64,000 bases of DNA from JAICWP01 sp035252015 (GCA_035252015.1 DATFDP010000223.1:1-64000); one strand, 5' to 3'; counted from the stretch's first letter, positions 26,137 to 35,125 are shown. The notes: a model not told the origin generated them from the sequence alone. Program-made: numbers and translations.

Positions 26137-26835
26137 GTGCTTTCGGCGTTGGAGCAGGCGGCACTCAACGACACACCGGATGAGGATCTGGTGCGCAGGA
26201 TTTTGGCAGGCGAGACTGGGCTGTTTGAGCTGATTATGAGGCGACACAGCCAGAGGCTATATCGAGTGGCTCGTGGAATTCTGCGCGACCGCTGCGAAGC
26301 CGAAGACGTCATGCAGGCGGCCTACGTGCGCGCTTATCAGCACCTCTCCCAATTCGCAGGGCGCGCCAAGTTTTCCACCTGGCTGACCCGCATTGCGGTG
26401 CACGAGGCGCTTAACCGCCTGGAAGAGCGCGGACGTCTTCGCTACATAGAAGAAATGAGCGGCCCGGAATCTCCGGCGTCAGATGTGGTGCACTCACAGG
26501 ACCCCACGCCGGAACAGTTTGTTTCTTTGCGCGAACATGCGCAGGTGCTGGAGAGAGCAGTAATGGCGTTGCCGCCCAAGTACCGCGTGGTGGTCATGAT
26601 GCGCGACCTGGAGGAGATGAGCGTTGCAGAGACGGCAGGTTGTCTTGACATAACGGAAGAAAACGTCAAGGTCCGCCTGCACCGTGCCCGGGCTATGTTG
26701 CGCCATGCCGTTTTCGCGCGGATAAGGGGCAGCCGCTTTCAGAAAAATTATCCTGCTCGCGCCTTCCCACGATTTGCTCCACAACATCCTGGTTCTTCTC
26801 ATCTCGGATTTGGTGCGGGCAGGGCCGCATGCTGA
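26137..26835 (+). CDS. RpoE-like ECF sigma factor
   Basis: The protein has about 232 residues. GGAGGG at 26124-26129 with 7-bp spacing favours the GTG at 26137 over the ATG at 26122. Region 2 is clear (LFELIMRRHSQRLYRVARGI, then RCEAEDVMQAAYVRAYQHLS and FSTWLTRIAVHEALNRL), as is region 4 (LERAVMALPPKYRVVVMMRD, then MSVAETAGCLDITEENVKVR). It would guide RNA polymerase to stress-type promoters. No anti-sigma gene adjoins it. The last 36 residues (after FARIRG) do not look like a sigma C-terminus. A one-base shift in the AAGGGG run near 26727 would give LLAPSHDLLHNILVLLISDL, closer to the usual APRCDRVV-type tail, so a frameshift is possible. Confidence 0.85.
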   Translation: MLSALEQAALNDTPDEDLVRRILAGETGLFELIMRRHSQRLYRVARGILRDRCEAEDVMQAAYVRAYQHLSQFAGRAKFSTWLTRIAVHEALNRLEERGRLRYIEEMSGPESPASDVVHSQDPTPEQFVSLREHAQVLERAVMALPPKYRVVVMMRDLEEMSVAETAGCLDITEENVKVRLHRARAMLRHAVFARIRGSRFQKNYPARAFPRFAPQHPGSSHLGFGAGRAAC

Positions 26836-26871
26836 GGGAAGAGCAGTTGTGAAACAGAATTTGCAGAAAGA

Positions 26872-26888
26872 TGACAAATCGTTGACAA
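26872..26888 (+). promoter_or_regulatory. Direct-repeat element downstream of the ECF sigma gene
   Basis: TGACAAATCGTTGACAA matches the element at 26045 at 15 of 17 positions and has CTACCCTC exactly 18 bp downstream (26907-26914). No intact plus-strand gene begins within 700 bp, so it may drive an untranslated RNA, or a gene lost when the region was rearranged. Confidence 0.45.
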
Positions 26889-26980
26889 GCTCAGCAAGCC
26901 CGGCCTCTACCCTCTTGTTGCAAGGCAGTCGGTAGAAGTCGTTTCAAAGATCTTTTGTGACGCGCTGGGGAAAAGGGATC

Positions 26981-27075
26981 CCTCAGGGGCTAAAGCCCGC
27001 GACTTTGGCGACCCTTGGCGGCAGGGCTGAAGCCCCTTCGGTTTCGCTCAGGGCAGGCTGTGCGCGAAGTCCGCG
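26981..27075. repeat. REP-like element (CCTCAGGGGCTAAAGCCCG family)
   Basis: CCTCAGGGGCTAAAGCCCG at 26981-26999 is followed by GGCAGGGCTGAAGCCCC and TTCGGTTTCGCTCAGGGCAG. The first word recurs with one change (CCTCAGGGGCTGAAGCCCG) at 43404-43422. The element lies at the exact end of the truncated membrane-protein frame, whose last 28 codons are translated from it. Confidence 0.6.
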
Positions 27076-27412
27076 GCATCACCTGTGCGGCGATCGCGTA
27101 ACAAACGAAAAGTGCGGCCATTCCCAACAATACAACTACGGCGCTGGCAATCCAGGCGTGCACTCCGAACGCCTTGAAGAGTCCGAGGTAAACCAGGTCG
27201 GTGCCTGGGGGCGTGTACTGATAGAAATCCAGATAGATCATTTCCCCATGCAGCATTCGCATCGCGTTGACTACAAAAGTGATCTGGTCATCACGCTGCA
27301 GAACCGGCACAGCTGGAAGAATAAATGTCTGGAGGTAGAGATACCCGCATACGGCCGGCGCAATTAAGGTCAGGATGTTGCGATGAGTGCCGCGGGCAAA
27401 GCCGCCTTCCAT
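26990..27412 (-). pseudogene. N-terminal remnant of a multi-TM membrane protein (glycosyltransferase 39-like)
   Basis: From the ATG at 27412 the frame reads GTHRNILTLIAPAVCGYLYL, then FVVNAMRMLHGEMIYLDFYQYTPPGTDLVY, then IASAVVVLLGMAALFVCYAI. The short motif DFYQYTPPGTDL between the first two membrane segments is typical of family 39-type or related glycosyltransferase-like membrane proteins, where an acidic loop residue is catalytic. After about 27080 the protein sequence is replaced by translation of the REP-like repeat (PERNRRGFSPAAKGRQSRGL) and stops. Such proteins usually have 400-600 residues, so this is a truncated gene whose deletion endpoint is the repeat. Confidence 0.6.
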
Positions 27413-27672
27413 CGTTGCAGGACTAGGTTGAGTTCGAGAGACGAAGTGGATTCGTTTGGCTAGGCGTGCACACATACCCGTCCGCCAAATTAGGACCGTT
27501 CGAAGCGGCAAAGGATACAAAAGCTTTTGACTGCTGCCATCAGGTGCGACAGCGGCCCGGAAATTAACCTTCCCGCAGATCGGCCTTTTCCATGACCCCC
27601 AGACCAAAACGGGAGGCAAAGTTCAGGTTTGCAGGCGGGAGCGTCTAAGGGATACTATCGGGCGCCCAAACC

Positions 27673-29607
27673 ATGAGTACGCCCGAAAGAGCCGGTGCTG
27701 TCCCGTCCGTGGCGCGCCCTGAGCGCGCGCCCGAAGCCTTCTTCAAGGCGCAGGAACGCAACCGTCGCGCCACCTGGCGCATGTCCGCCCTCTGCGTGGT
27801 TGCGGCCTTCCTGATGGGCATCCCCCTGACCCTGGTGCTCACGCCGTTTTTCTATGCAGTCACCATGGCTACGGCGGAGGTAGTCAACTATTTTTCGCCG
27901 CTGCCGCCGGAGTTCTGGCAAACCACAAGTGATTTGGCGAGGCTGGGATATCGCGTGGCCGAGGCCGTGGTCAACGAGCGCGGCGTAATGGATCCTGTGC
28001 AGTTGGCGATCGTGGCGGCGCTGATATTCCTACCCGGAATCGTGATCGCGCTAACGCTGTGGGCAGGCATGCTGCTGCTGTTCCGGCACGGGGGAGTCGG
28101 CGGCACGCTGGCCAGCCTGAACGCGCGCGAGCCCAACGCCGGCGACCTGAAAGAGCTGCAACTGGCAGATGCGGTGCAGGAAATGGCGATTGCCGCCGGC
28201 CTGCCCGCCCCCAAGGTGATGCTGATTGATTCGCCGGGCGCGAATGCGGCCGCCATCGGAACTTCGGCCGAGGACGCCCACCTGGTTCTGTGTCGCCGCC
28301 TGCTCGATGACCTGAGCCGCGAGCAACTGCAGGCGCTTATCGGGCACTTAATTTCTTCGGTGGGTAATGGAGACCTGCGCATCGCCTTCACCGTAACCAG
28401 CGTGTTCGAAACCTGCGGCCTGATTGTGACCCTGATTAACGCGCCCTTTGGCAGGCAATCGCGGCACACGCTTTGGCGGATGCTGTGCTATGCCGTACGG
28501 GGCGGGCCGGGCAAAGCCGCTGCCGCCGAAGAGGTGGCGGAACTTCTGGCGGACACGCTGGATATGGGTTCCACGGATATTGACCGCTTCTTTAACAGCG
28601 GCAGGCCGGGGATGATTCGCAAGTTCCTGCGCTTCATCTTCTTTCCCTTCCTGTTCACCAATGTGGCAGTGGAACTCACGCTGTGGTTTTTCCTGAACCT
28701 GCTGCTCGGTCCGTGCATGGCGCTGTTGTGGCGGACCCGGCGCTATCTGGCGGATGCGGGTGCAGTGGAACTCACTCGCAATCCGGACGCGCTGGCGGGA
28801 GCGCTGCAGAGCCTGAGCGAAGACACCACGGCGGTAGCGGGAGGACACTGGGCTTCACACCTGTTCGTGGTGAATCCCGGAGGCGACTCCAGCCTGCGCG
28901 GGGATACGCCCTCCGGTGAGCAGCAGCGCAAATTTCTGGAGGCTTGGCGGGCGGCAGGGGGCGCCGGCGGTTCGGCAGCAGCAGGCCCACCAAGCCTACA
29001 GTTAAGCACGCCGGCAGATTTTGCGAGCGCGCGCCGGGAGATGATGTCTCTGGCTATGGCGGCGGCCATGGGCAATGCGGATGCGGTGAATCGGCTGCAG
29101 AGCTTTGCCGGGGCGATGGGCATGGATCCGGCGGTTCTGCACAACATGCCCAACCTGAACGACTTGATGGCGGCGCAGCGCGGCGACCGCTCCGCCCTGG
29201 CTCGAGTCCGCATGCAGCGGCAGAGCAGGCAGCGGCAGGCGGGAGAAACACGCAGCGGGCAGACGGGGCTGCAGCAGGTCAGCTTTATTTCCTTTCACCC
29301 GCCCTTGAACAAGCGTGCCAAGCGCCTGCAGAGGATGGGGGCGCGCCTGGCTGCGCCATCGCGCCACGGCGGGCTCGGCACGAAAATCGTGATTGCCGTG
29401 CTGTACCTCATCCTCGGCCCACTGCTGCTTACCGCCGGAGTGATGATGCTGTTTGTGGTCGCCATGATGATCGGCCTGAATCTGCTGTTCCTGGCGCTAT
29501 GGCTGGCAGTGATTCACTGGGCATTTGCGCAGGACTGGCCGGCAATCTTCAATGGAGTTATGAAATTTGTGCAGGATGTGAGCGCCGCCTTCAACCAGCG
29601 CCGATAA
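27673..29607 (+). CDS. M48-like membrane pseudoprotease
   Basis: The 644-residue protein has two N-terminal membrane segments near residues 45-65 and 115-140. An HtpX/M48-like domain follows (LADAVQEMAIAAGLPAPKVM, LLDDLSREQLQALIGHLISS), and two more segments lie at the C-terminus (residues 575-620). In M48 proteases the helix reads AHELGH; here it is GHLISS, so the catalytic Glu is Leu and the second zinc His is Ser. The third ligand, normally the Glu of an EYxAD motif, is Arg in RRYLADAGAVELT. The zinc site is therefore lost and proteolysis is unlikely. LemA follows after 34 bp, the usual partner of M48 proteins, so a scaffold or regulatory role is inferred. The fold is clear; the role is not. 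Confidence 0.83.
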   Translation: MSTPERAGAVPSVARPERAPEAFFKAQERNRRATWRMSALCVVAAFLMGIPLTLVLTPFFYAVTMATAEVVNYFSPLPPEFWQTTSDLARLGYRVAEAVVNERGVMDPVQLAIVAALIFLPGIVIALTLWAGMLLLFRHGGVGGTLASLNAREPNAGDLKELQLADAVQEMAIAAGLPAPKVMLIDSPGANAAAIGTSAEDAHLVLCRRLLDDLSREQLQALIGHLISSVGNGDLRIAFTVTSVFETCGLIVTLINAPFGRQSRHTLWRMLCYAVRGGPGKAAAAEEVAELLADTLDMGSTDIDRFFNSGRPGMIRKFLRFIFFPFLFTNVAVELTLWFFLNLLLGPCMALLWRTRRYLADAGAVELTRNPDALAGALQSLSEDTTAVAGGHWASHLFVVNPGGDSSLRGDTPSGEQQRKFLEAWRAAGGAGGSAAAGPPSLQLSTPADFASARREMMSLAMAAAMGNADAVNRLQSFAGAMGMDPAVLHNMPNLNDLMAAQRGDRSALARVRMQRQSRQRQAGETRSGQTGLQQVSFISFHPPLNKRAKRLQRMGARLAAPSRHGGLGTKIVIAVLYLILGPLLLTAGVMMLFVVAMMIGLNLLFLALWLAVIHWAFAQDWPAIFNGVMKFVQDVSAAFNQRR

Positions 29608-29641
29608 GCACTGGCGAGAGGCCGTGGCCAGGCAGGTCTGG

Positions 29642-30208
29642 ATGACAAATCTTTCTACGATACTGATTGGGGTAGTGATTGCGGCGGTGATTGCGCTGTG
29701 GTTCTTGCTGCACGCTTACAACCGGCTGGTGGCCATGCGCAATAACGTGGGCAAAGCCTGGTCCGACGTCGATGTCCAGCTCACCTTTCGCCATGACCTG
29801 GTCCCCAACCTGGTGGAATCTGTGAAGGGCTACATGGGGCACGAGCGGGAAACGCTGGAAGCAGTGACGCGGGCGCGCAGCGCGGCCATTAACACAGGAG
29901 TGGACATTGCTACACGCGCCGTAGCGGAGATGGCGCTGGGCAGCGCGGTGGGCAACCTGTTCCTGGCCGCGGAGCGATATCCGGAACTGAAGGCGTCGCA
30001 GAATTTTCTGCTGCTGCAGGAGCAGTTGACCACCACCGAAAACCGAATCGCATTTGCCCGCCAGCACTATAACGAGAGTGTGCGGCAGTTCAACACCCTG
30101 ATTGCCGAATTTCCGTGGAACCTGATGGCGCAACGGTTTGGATATTCCGCGGAGAAGATGTTCGCGGCGGAGTCGCAGGATCGGGCGACGGTGCGGATGG
30201 CGAGTTAG
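29642..30208 (+). CDS. lemA: LemA family membrane protein
   Basis: The 188-residue protein has one N-terminal membrane anchor (STILIGVVIAAVIALWFLLH) and the LemA signature YNRLVAMRNNVGKAWSDVDV, then QLTFRHDLVPNLVESVKGYM. The C-terminal motif is ENRIAFARQHYNESVRQFNT, then EFPWNLMAQRFGY. LemA proteins form long helices and are commonly encoded next to M48-type membrane proteases. The start could instead be the GTG at 29624; I chose the ATG at 29642 because the anchor begins right after it. It most likely forms a complex with the upstream M48-like protein. Confidence 0.9.
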   Translation: MTNLSTILIGVVIAAVIALWFLLHAYNRLVAMRNNVGKAWSDVDVQLTFRHDLVPNLVESVKGYMGHERETLEAVTRARSAAINTGVDIATRAVAEMALGSAVGNLFLAAERYPELKASQNFLLLQEQLTTTENRIAFARQHYNESVRQFNTLIAEFPWNLMAQRFGYSAEKMFAAESQDRATVRMAS

Positions 30209-30223
30209 CCTGAGGTGTCACAA

Positions 30224-32698
30224 TCAGATCGAACGCAGAGCGTCAATCGGATCTGCGGAAGCCGCCCGTGCCGCGGGCAGTGCTGAGGCGAGGAGCGCCA
30301 TAAATATCATTATCAAGATCCCAGCTACATAGATGAGCGGGTCAGTGGCGCTAACTTGGAACAGAAAGGAACTGATCAGGCGCGAAACCGCCAATGAGCC
30401 TAGCACGCCCAGAACGCAGCCGACAACCGCTAGCTTCGCTCCCAGAGTAAGGACCAGCCGCGCAATGCCGGCGCGCTGCGCGCCCAGCGCCATGCGAATG
30501 GCTATCTCGTGCGTGCGCAGCGAAACGGAGAAGGCAACCACTGCATAAATTCCAGTGATTGCCAGTACGAGAGCGCCCAGAGCGAAGGCGGTTATGAGAT
30601 CGGTGTTGAAGCGGCGCGGCGCTTCCACGTTCGACAAGGCGTCAGTTAAAGGCTGTACCTGCTGCAAGGCGAGAAGGGGATCAATTTCCGCTACGGTTGA
30701 GCGCAGTGTCTGAACCATCTGCTCGGGAGCGAGGGAGGAACGCACGGCGATGTACGCGCCCGCAGGGTCGGTCAGCTTCCCGGAAGGTTCAGGTCCGAAA
30801 ACGGTCGCCGGCTGCTGCGCCGGCATATACCACTGGTCCATGGTGGGCTCATCGCGGGAGCCGCCCTTGGTGTCTGCGACCACGCCAACCACAGTTGCCC
30901 AGGGAAGCCCCTTTTTCGGGTTGCCGACGTGCATGCGTTTGCCGATGGCCCGTTGACCGGGCCAGCAATGATTGGCCATGCTCTGATTCACGATGACGAC
31001 CGGGAGCGAGCTTGAGCGATCGCTATCAGTGAAGCTGCGCCCGTCCAGCAGCGGAATGCGCATGGCCCGGAAGTAGTCGCCATAGATGATGGCAAAAGGA
31101 GCGAACTTCAGCTTCCAATTGTCCAGGGGCTCACCCTCGATGGTGTAGGTGGTTTTGGCGTATGGGCCCATGGCGGGAAGGTTGGTGGTAATACCAGCGG
31201 CGAGTACTCCCGGCTTGCCGGAAAGCCTGTCTACCACTTCGCGGTTGAACTCCTCCACCGACGAGCGGGTCGAATACTGCCTAAGGGGTAGTTCATAACC
31301 GGCCACGAGGACATGGTCGGGACGGAAACCGCGATCCACAGCGCGCATTTTCTGAAAGCTGCGCAAGAAGGCGCCGGACACGGTGAGCAGCATCAGGGCG
31401 ACAGCGATTTCGGCAATCACCAGAGCTGAGCGCAACCAAGCGTGGCTGGAAGCGCCGGTGACGGTGCGCACTCCTTCTTTCAGGGCTTCCATGGGGTCGG
31501 TCCGCAAGGCCGCGAAGGCCGGCGCTAAGCTGCACAGGACTCCGGTCAACAAGGCCAAGGTGAGGGCGAATCCGGTGACATTAGCGTCCAGGACAATGGA
31601 ATCCATGCGGGGCATGGAATCGGGCAGAATGTAGAGAGCGGCACGGATAGCGGCTCCGGCAAAACCCAGGCCCAGCAGCCCACCCGCAAAGCTGAGCAGC
31701 AGGCCTTCCAGAATCGCCTGGCGGATAATCACCTCAGAACGAGCGCCCAGGGCCAAGCGAACCGCGTATTCCCGGCGCCGGCGGAGGGCCCGCACCAGCA
31801 GCAGGCCAGCTATGTTGGCGCAGGCCAGAAGCAGAACCACGGCCACAGCTAAGAACAGCGCGCGCAACAGGGGCCGCACGTCCGATACGGCATACTCCCG
31901 GAGGGGAGTCACCATCCCTCGGATGTGGATGGCCGCCATGCTGGGCGGGAAGGCGTGCATGATCAGCCTGGCGACGCGATCCGCATCGCTCGCTGCCTGC
32001 GTGATCGTGACTCCATCCTTCAGGCGGGCAACAATCTGGTAGCCCCAGAAGCCAGCGTGCTCGTCGGAAAGTTCTTCGGGAGTAAAGCTCATCGGCACCC
32101 AGAGCTGCGCCTGGTCAAGATGCCCAGCCGTAAGGGGAAACTCAAAACTCCGCGGCATCACACCGATGATTGTGTAGGACCTGCGGTCGAGAACAATGGA
32201 ACTTCCAAGAACGTGCGGATCGCGGTGGAAGCGGTTCAGCCATAGGGCATAACTAATGACCGCGAGAGGCTGATGGCCATCTTCTTCCTGCGGCGTAAAA
32301 ACCCGCCCCAGGAGCGGTGGGACACCAAGGGTCGGGAATACCCCTGCGGTAAAGCGAGCAGCAGGAATCTCCTCCGGAGTCGAGTCGCCGGAAAGCTCAA
32401 AAGTTACGCCGATGTGGCCGCCCAGCGAGGAAAAAGTGCTGGTGGCCTCCGAGTAAGTGCGGATCTCACGCGCCGTCACAGGCGTGTTGGGGCCATTTTG
32501 CAGATTGTCACCCAGTACAACCAGTCGCTCGGGGTTGCGGAAGGGGAGCGGGCGCAACAGAATGCCTTCGACCAGTGAGAAAATCGAGGTAGCGGCACCG
32601 ATGCCTAACGCAAGAATAAGGACCACCGTAAGAGTGAAACCAGGCGCTTTCCGCAATTGGCGGAAGGCAGTTTGGAGATGATGTGTGAGTGTGTGCAT
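30224..32698 (-). CDS. MacB/FtsX-type ABC permease (acidobacterial duplicated permease)
   Basis: The 824-residue protein begins with a short cytosolic helix (HHLQTAFRQLRKAPGFTLTV) and has the duplicated layout of this class: TM1 (VVLILALGIGAATSIFSLV), a MacB-like periplasmic domain (residues 50-270), a first FtsX core with three segments (LFLAVAVVLLLACANIAGLL onward), then a second segment, periplasmic domain and FtsX core (ITAFALGALVLAITGIYAVV). It ends with ASADPIDALRSI, the usual conserved tail. No ATPase gene is adjacent, which is normal for these acidobacterial permeases. It may help lipoprotein or peptide efflux, or envelope remodelling. The substrate is unknown. Confidence 0.92.
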   Translation of the reverse strand: MHTLTHHLQTAFRQLRKAPGFTLTVVLILALGIGAATSIFSLVEGILLRPLPFRNPERLVVLGDNLQNGPNTPVTAREIRTYSEATSTFSSLGGHIGVTFELSGDSTPEEIPAARFTAGVFPTLGVPPLLGRVFTPQEEDGHQPLAVISYALWLNRFHRDPHVLGSSIVLDRRSYTIIGVMPRSFEFPLTAGHLDQAQLWVPMSFTPEELSDEHAGFWGYQIVARLKDGVTITQAASDADRVARLIMHAFPPSMAAIHIRGMVTPLREYAVSDVRPLLRALFLAVAVVLLLACANIAGLLLVRALRRRREYAVRLALGARSEVIIRQAILEGLLLSFAGGLLGLGFAGAAIRAALYILPDSMPRMDSIVLDANVTGFALTLALLTGVLCSLAPAFAALRTDPMEALKEGVRTVTGASSHAWLRSALVIAEIAVALMLLTVSGAFLRSFQKMRAVDRGFRPDHVLVAGYELPLRQYSTRSSVEEFNREVVDRLSGKPGVLAAGITTNLPAMGPYAKTTYTIEGEPLDNWKLKFAPFAIIYGDYFRAMRIPLLDGRSFTDSDRSSSLPVVIVNQSMANHCWPGQRAIGKRMHVGNPKKGLPWATVVGVVADTKGGSRDEPTMDQWYMPAQQPATVFGPEPSGKLTDPAGAYIAVRSSLAPEQMVQTLRSTVAEIDPLLALQQVQPLTDALSNVEAPRRFNTDLITAFALGALVLAITGIYAVVAFSVSLRTHEIAIRMALGAQRAGIARLVLTLGAKLAVVGCVLGVLGSLAVSRLISSFLFQVSATDPLIYVAGILIMIFMALLASALPAARAASADPIDALRSI

Positions 32699-32903
32699 TT
32701 GCCTTCCAGCCGGTGTCTCTGGTTGTGGTTCGTTCTCTTAGCCGTGCGACGCTAAAGGTAACAGACGGATAGCCGTGGATTTCGCTGGTTTAGGGGGACG
32801 CGCCGTGGGAATTTTCCGCCGAGCGCAAACTTCTTGACGGTGAAAGGCGTATGGTGGTACAGCTGTCGAACCACAGAGAGGGCCACATACATCTCTGCTC
32901 ATA

Positions 32904-34145
32904 ATGGCCAAGGGTTCAACTCGGCGGGAGTTCTTTCGTAGCGCGGCAGGTGGCGCTAGCTGGGCGATGCTGGGGGCTGCCGCCGCATCGTCGGTAGAGA
33001 GGCTGGGCGCTTCCTCTGTCTCGCGCACCTGCGAGGCCTCGGACGAGGAGGGAACCAACCTGCTGAGCAATCCCCGGTACGCGGTGGGCGCGAAATTTCG
33101 GCTCGGCCAGTTCGTCAAGCGTGGAGCGGACCCGGGTCAGGCGGAAGCAATCTTTCAGTCCCTTCCCAATCTTGCGCCGGAGCCCTGGGTGGCCGCCTGG
33201 ACGAAGCTCGCTGAACCGTGCGAATGCCAGGGCGCGCAGGCGGAAGCAAAGGGCGCTACCGCCGAAGCTAGGGACGCCTATCAGAAAGCCTCCATGTACC
33301 ACGGCATTGCCAAGTTTCCGGTCATCAACCACCCCGCCAAGCAGGCCGCCTACCGCAAATGCATTGCGAACTATCTGAAGGCAGCGCGTTACTTCGATCC
33401 GCCTCTGGAGCGAGTGGCCATTCCGTTTGAAGGTAAGGAGATCATCGGCTACCTGCGCGTGCCTAAAAGGGGTGTCCGCCCGCCGGTGGTGATTGTTACG
33501 GGCGGCATTGACGTTTACAAAGAAGACCGCGACACCTCCGACCTGCTAGACGCCGGCTTGGCGGCCTTCTCCACCGATATGCCGGGCAATGGCGAGTGCC
33601 CGCTGTGGTACACGCCTGATGCCGAGCGTTTCTACAGCACGGTGATTGACTACCTGCTGACGCGCAAGGACGTGGATGGAACGCGTATGGGAATTCTGGG
33701 CCGGAGTTATGGGGGATACTGGGGCGCCAAAATGGCCTACGTTGAAGGCAAGCGCCTGCGGGCAGCCGTGGATTGGGGAGGCCCGGCTCATTACACCTTC
33801 CAGCAGGATTGGTTTGAGCATTTGCAGCAGGACCGGCTCTACCTGTGGTCGCTTTTGGATTCCATGATCTATGCCCACCACGTCAGCGACCTGGACGAAC
33901 TGCGGCGGCAGGCGCCCACGGTTTCGCTCGAGGCGCAAGGCTGGCTCGAGAAGCCGTGCGCCCCGTTGCTGGTGGTGAATGGGGAAAAAGACCCCTGGAT
34001 CACGATCCGCGACCTGTACCTGCTGCTGGAAAATGGCGAGCCCAAATCCGCCCGTACCTATGCCGAGGGCGGCCACATGGGCGGAGATCCCAATGGAGAC
34101 AAATTGGTGGCGAACTGGCTCAGGTCGCACCTGCTCAGGACATGA
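32904..34145 (+). CDS. Tat-exported alpha/beta hydrolase (DUF1100/FrsA-like)
   Basis: The 413-residue protein begins MAKGSTRREFFRSAAGGASW, a twin-arginine signal, so it folds before export. The hydrolase core starts near residue 170 (RVAIPFEGKEIIGYLRVPKR). The nucleophile elbow is GILGRSYGGYWG, the acid lies in VNGEKDPWITI and the catalytic His in YAEGGHMGGD. The set resembles DUF1100/FrsA and the C-C bond hydrolases of the dihydropseudooxynicotine hydrolase group. The N-terminal 100 residues form a helical cap. It overlaps the next gene in ATGA (34142-34145). Its substrate probably relates to the binding protein encoded next. Confidence 0.85.
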   Translation: MAKGSTRREFFRSAAGGASWAMLGAAAASSVERLGASSVSRTCEASDEEGTNLLSNPRYAVGAKFRLGQFVKRGADPGQAEAIFQSLPNLAPEPWVAAWTKLAEPCECQGAQAEAKGATAEARDAYQKASMYHGIAKFPVINHPAKQAAYRKCIANYLKAARYFDPPLERVAIPFEGKEIIGYLRVPKRGVRPPVVIVTGGIDVYKEDRDTSDLLDAGLAAFSTDMPGNGECPLWYTPDAERFYSTVIDYLLTRKDVDGTRMGILGRSYGGYWGAKMAYVEGKRLRAAVDWGGPAHYTFQQDWFEHLQQDRLYLWSLLDSMIYAHHVSDLDELRRQAPTVSLEAQGWLEKPCAPLLVVNGEKDPWITIRDLYLLLENGEPKSARTYAEGGHMGGDPNGDKLVANWLRSHLLRT

Positions 34146-35125
34146 ATATGCGCGCCTTGTGCTGCTTGCTGGCCCTCATGATGGTCGCCTGTGGTGCGTT
34201 AGCCCAGGCGCCTAAGCTGACCCCGGTTCGCGTGGTCACGCTGTTTCCGTCGCTGCCGATTGTGGTAGCGCAGAAGAACGGCTACTTCGCCAGGCACGGC
34301 ATTGAGCTGCAGGAGGAACACGCCGACAACTCAGGCATCCTGCGGGACATGCTGGCCAGCGGCAAAGCAGACATTGCACACGCGGCGGTGGACAACGCCG
34401 TCTACATGGTGGAAGGCTCGGGGGCGGATGTGGCCATTGTGATGGGCGGGGATGGCGCCACCAATGAGCTGATTGTGCAGCCGGACGTGAAGTCGGTGGC
34501 CGACCTGCGCGGGCGCATTTTGCTGGTGGATGCGGTGAATACGGCATATGCGCTGCAACTGAAGAAAATTCTCAAGCTGAGCGGTCTGGAAGCGGGTCGG
34601 GACTGCACCCTGAAGGCGTTGGGGGCCACACCCCTGCGCCTAAAGGCGATGCGCGAGAACAAGCAATATGCCGGCACCATGCTGGGCCCGCCGACTTCGA
34701 TTGTGGCCAAGCGCGAAGGCTTGGTGAGCCTGGGTTCCACGTTGCAGTTCATTGGGCCCTACCAGGGCTTCGGCGCATTTGTGCGGCGGAAGTGGGCGCG
34801 GGAGCATGCCGATGTGCTGGAGCGTTATCTGGCTGCCTACATCGAGGCGCAGCGCTGGTTGCTGAACAAGGCCAACAAGCAGCAGGTGATCAAGCAACTG
34901 ACTACAGGTTCGCACCTGGACCCGGAAGTTGCCGCTGAAACCTACGCCGATATGACCGGTCCGGGCGGATATGAGCCGGACGCGCGCTTCGATCCGGCTG
35001 CCTTCAAGAACACACTGAAGTTGCGGGGGGAAGTGGAAGGCGAGTGGGGAGGCCACCCGCCCGCAGGCAGCAAATACTACGATGGGACCTATTACAAAGA
35101 AGCGCTGTCCATGCTGAAAAAATAG
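34142..35125 (+). CDS. NMT1/SsuA-type periplasmic binding protein
   Basis: The protein has 327 residues from the ATG at 34142, which overlaps the hydrolase stop; the frame is open further upstream but that part is shadow. A signal sequence with a near-lipobox (LLALMMVACG) is present. The body follows the ABC solute-binding fold of the NMT1/THI5 and SsuA group: LFPSLPIVVAQKNGYFARHG, then SGILRDMLASGKADIAHAAV and VKSVADLRGRILLVDA. This family binds small sulfonates, pyrimidine thiamine precursors or aromatic acids. No ABC permease or ATPase gene lies nearby, so it either uses a distant transporter or serves as a sensor. The Tat hydrolase in the same operon may act on the same ligand. Confidence 0.85.
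   Translation: MNMRALCCLLALMMVACGALAQAPKLTPVRVVTLFPSLPIVVAQKNGYFARHGIELQEEHADNSGILRDMLASGKADIAHAAVDNAVYMVEGSGADVAIVMGGDGATNELIVQPDVKSVADLRGRILLVDAVNTAYALQLKKILKLSGLEAGRDCTLKALGATPLRLKAMRENKQYAGTMLGPPTSIVAKREGLVSLGSTLQFIGPYQGFGAFVRRKWAREHADVLERYLAAYIEAQRWLLNKANKQQVIKQLTTGSHLDPEVAAETYADMTGPGGYEPDARFDPAAFKNTLKLRGEVEGEWGGHPPAGSKYYDGTYYKEALSMLKK

Noticed and set aside
33845..34141. Extended N-terminus of the NMT1-type binding protein
   Set aside because: It lies within the hydrolase gene in another frame; the signal sequence starts at the ATGA junction at 34142.
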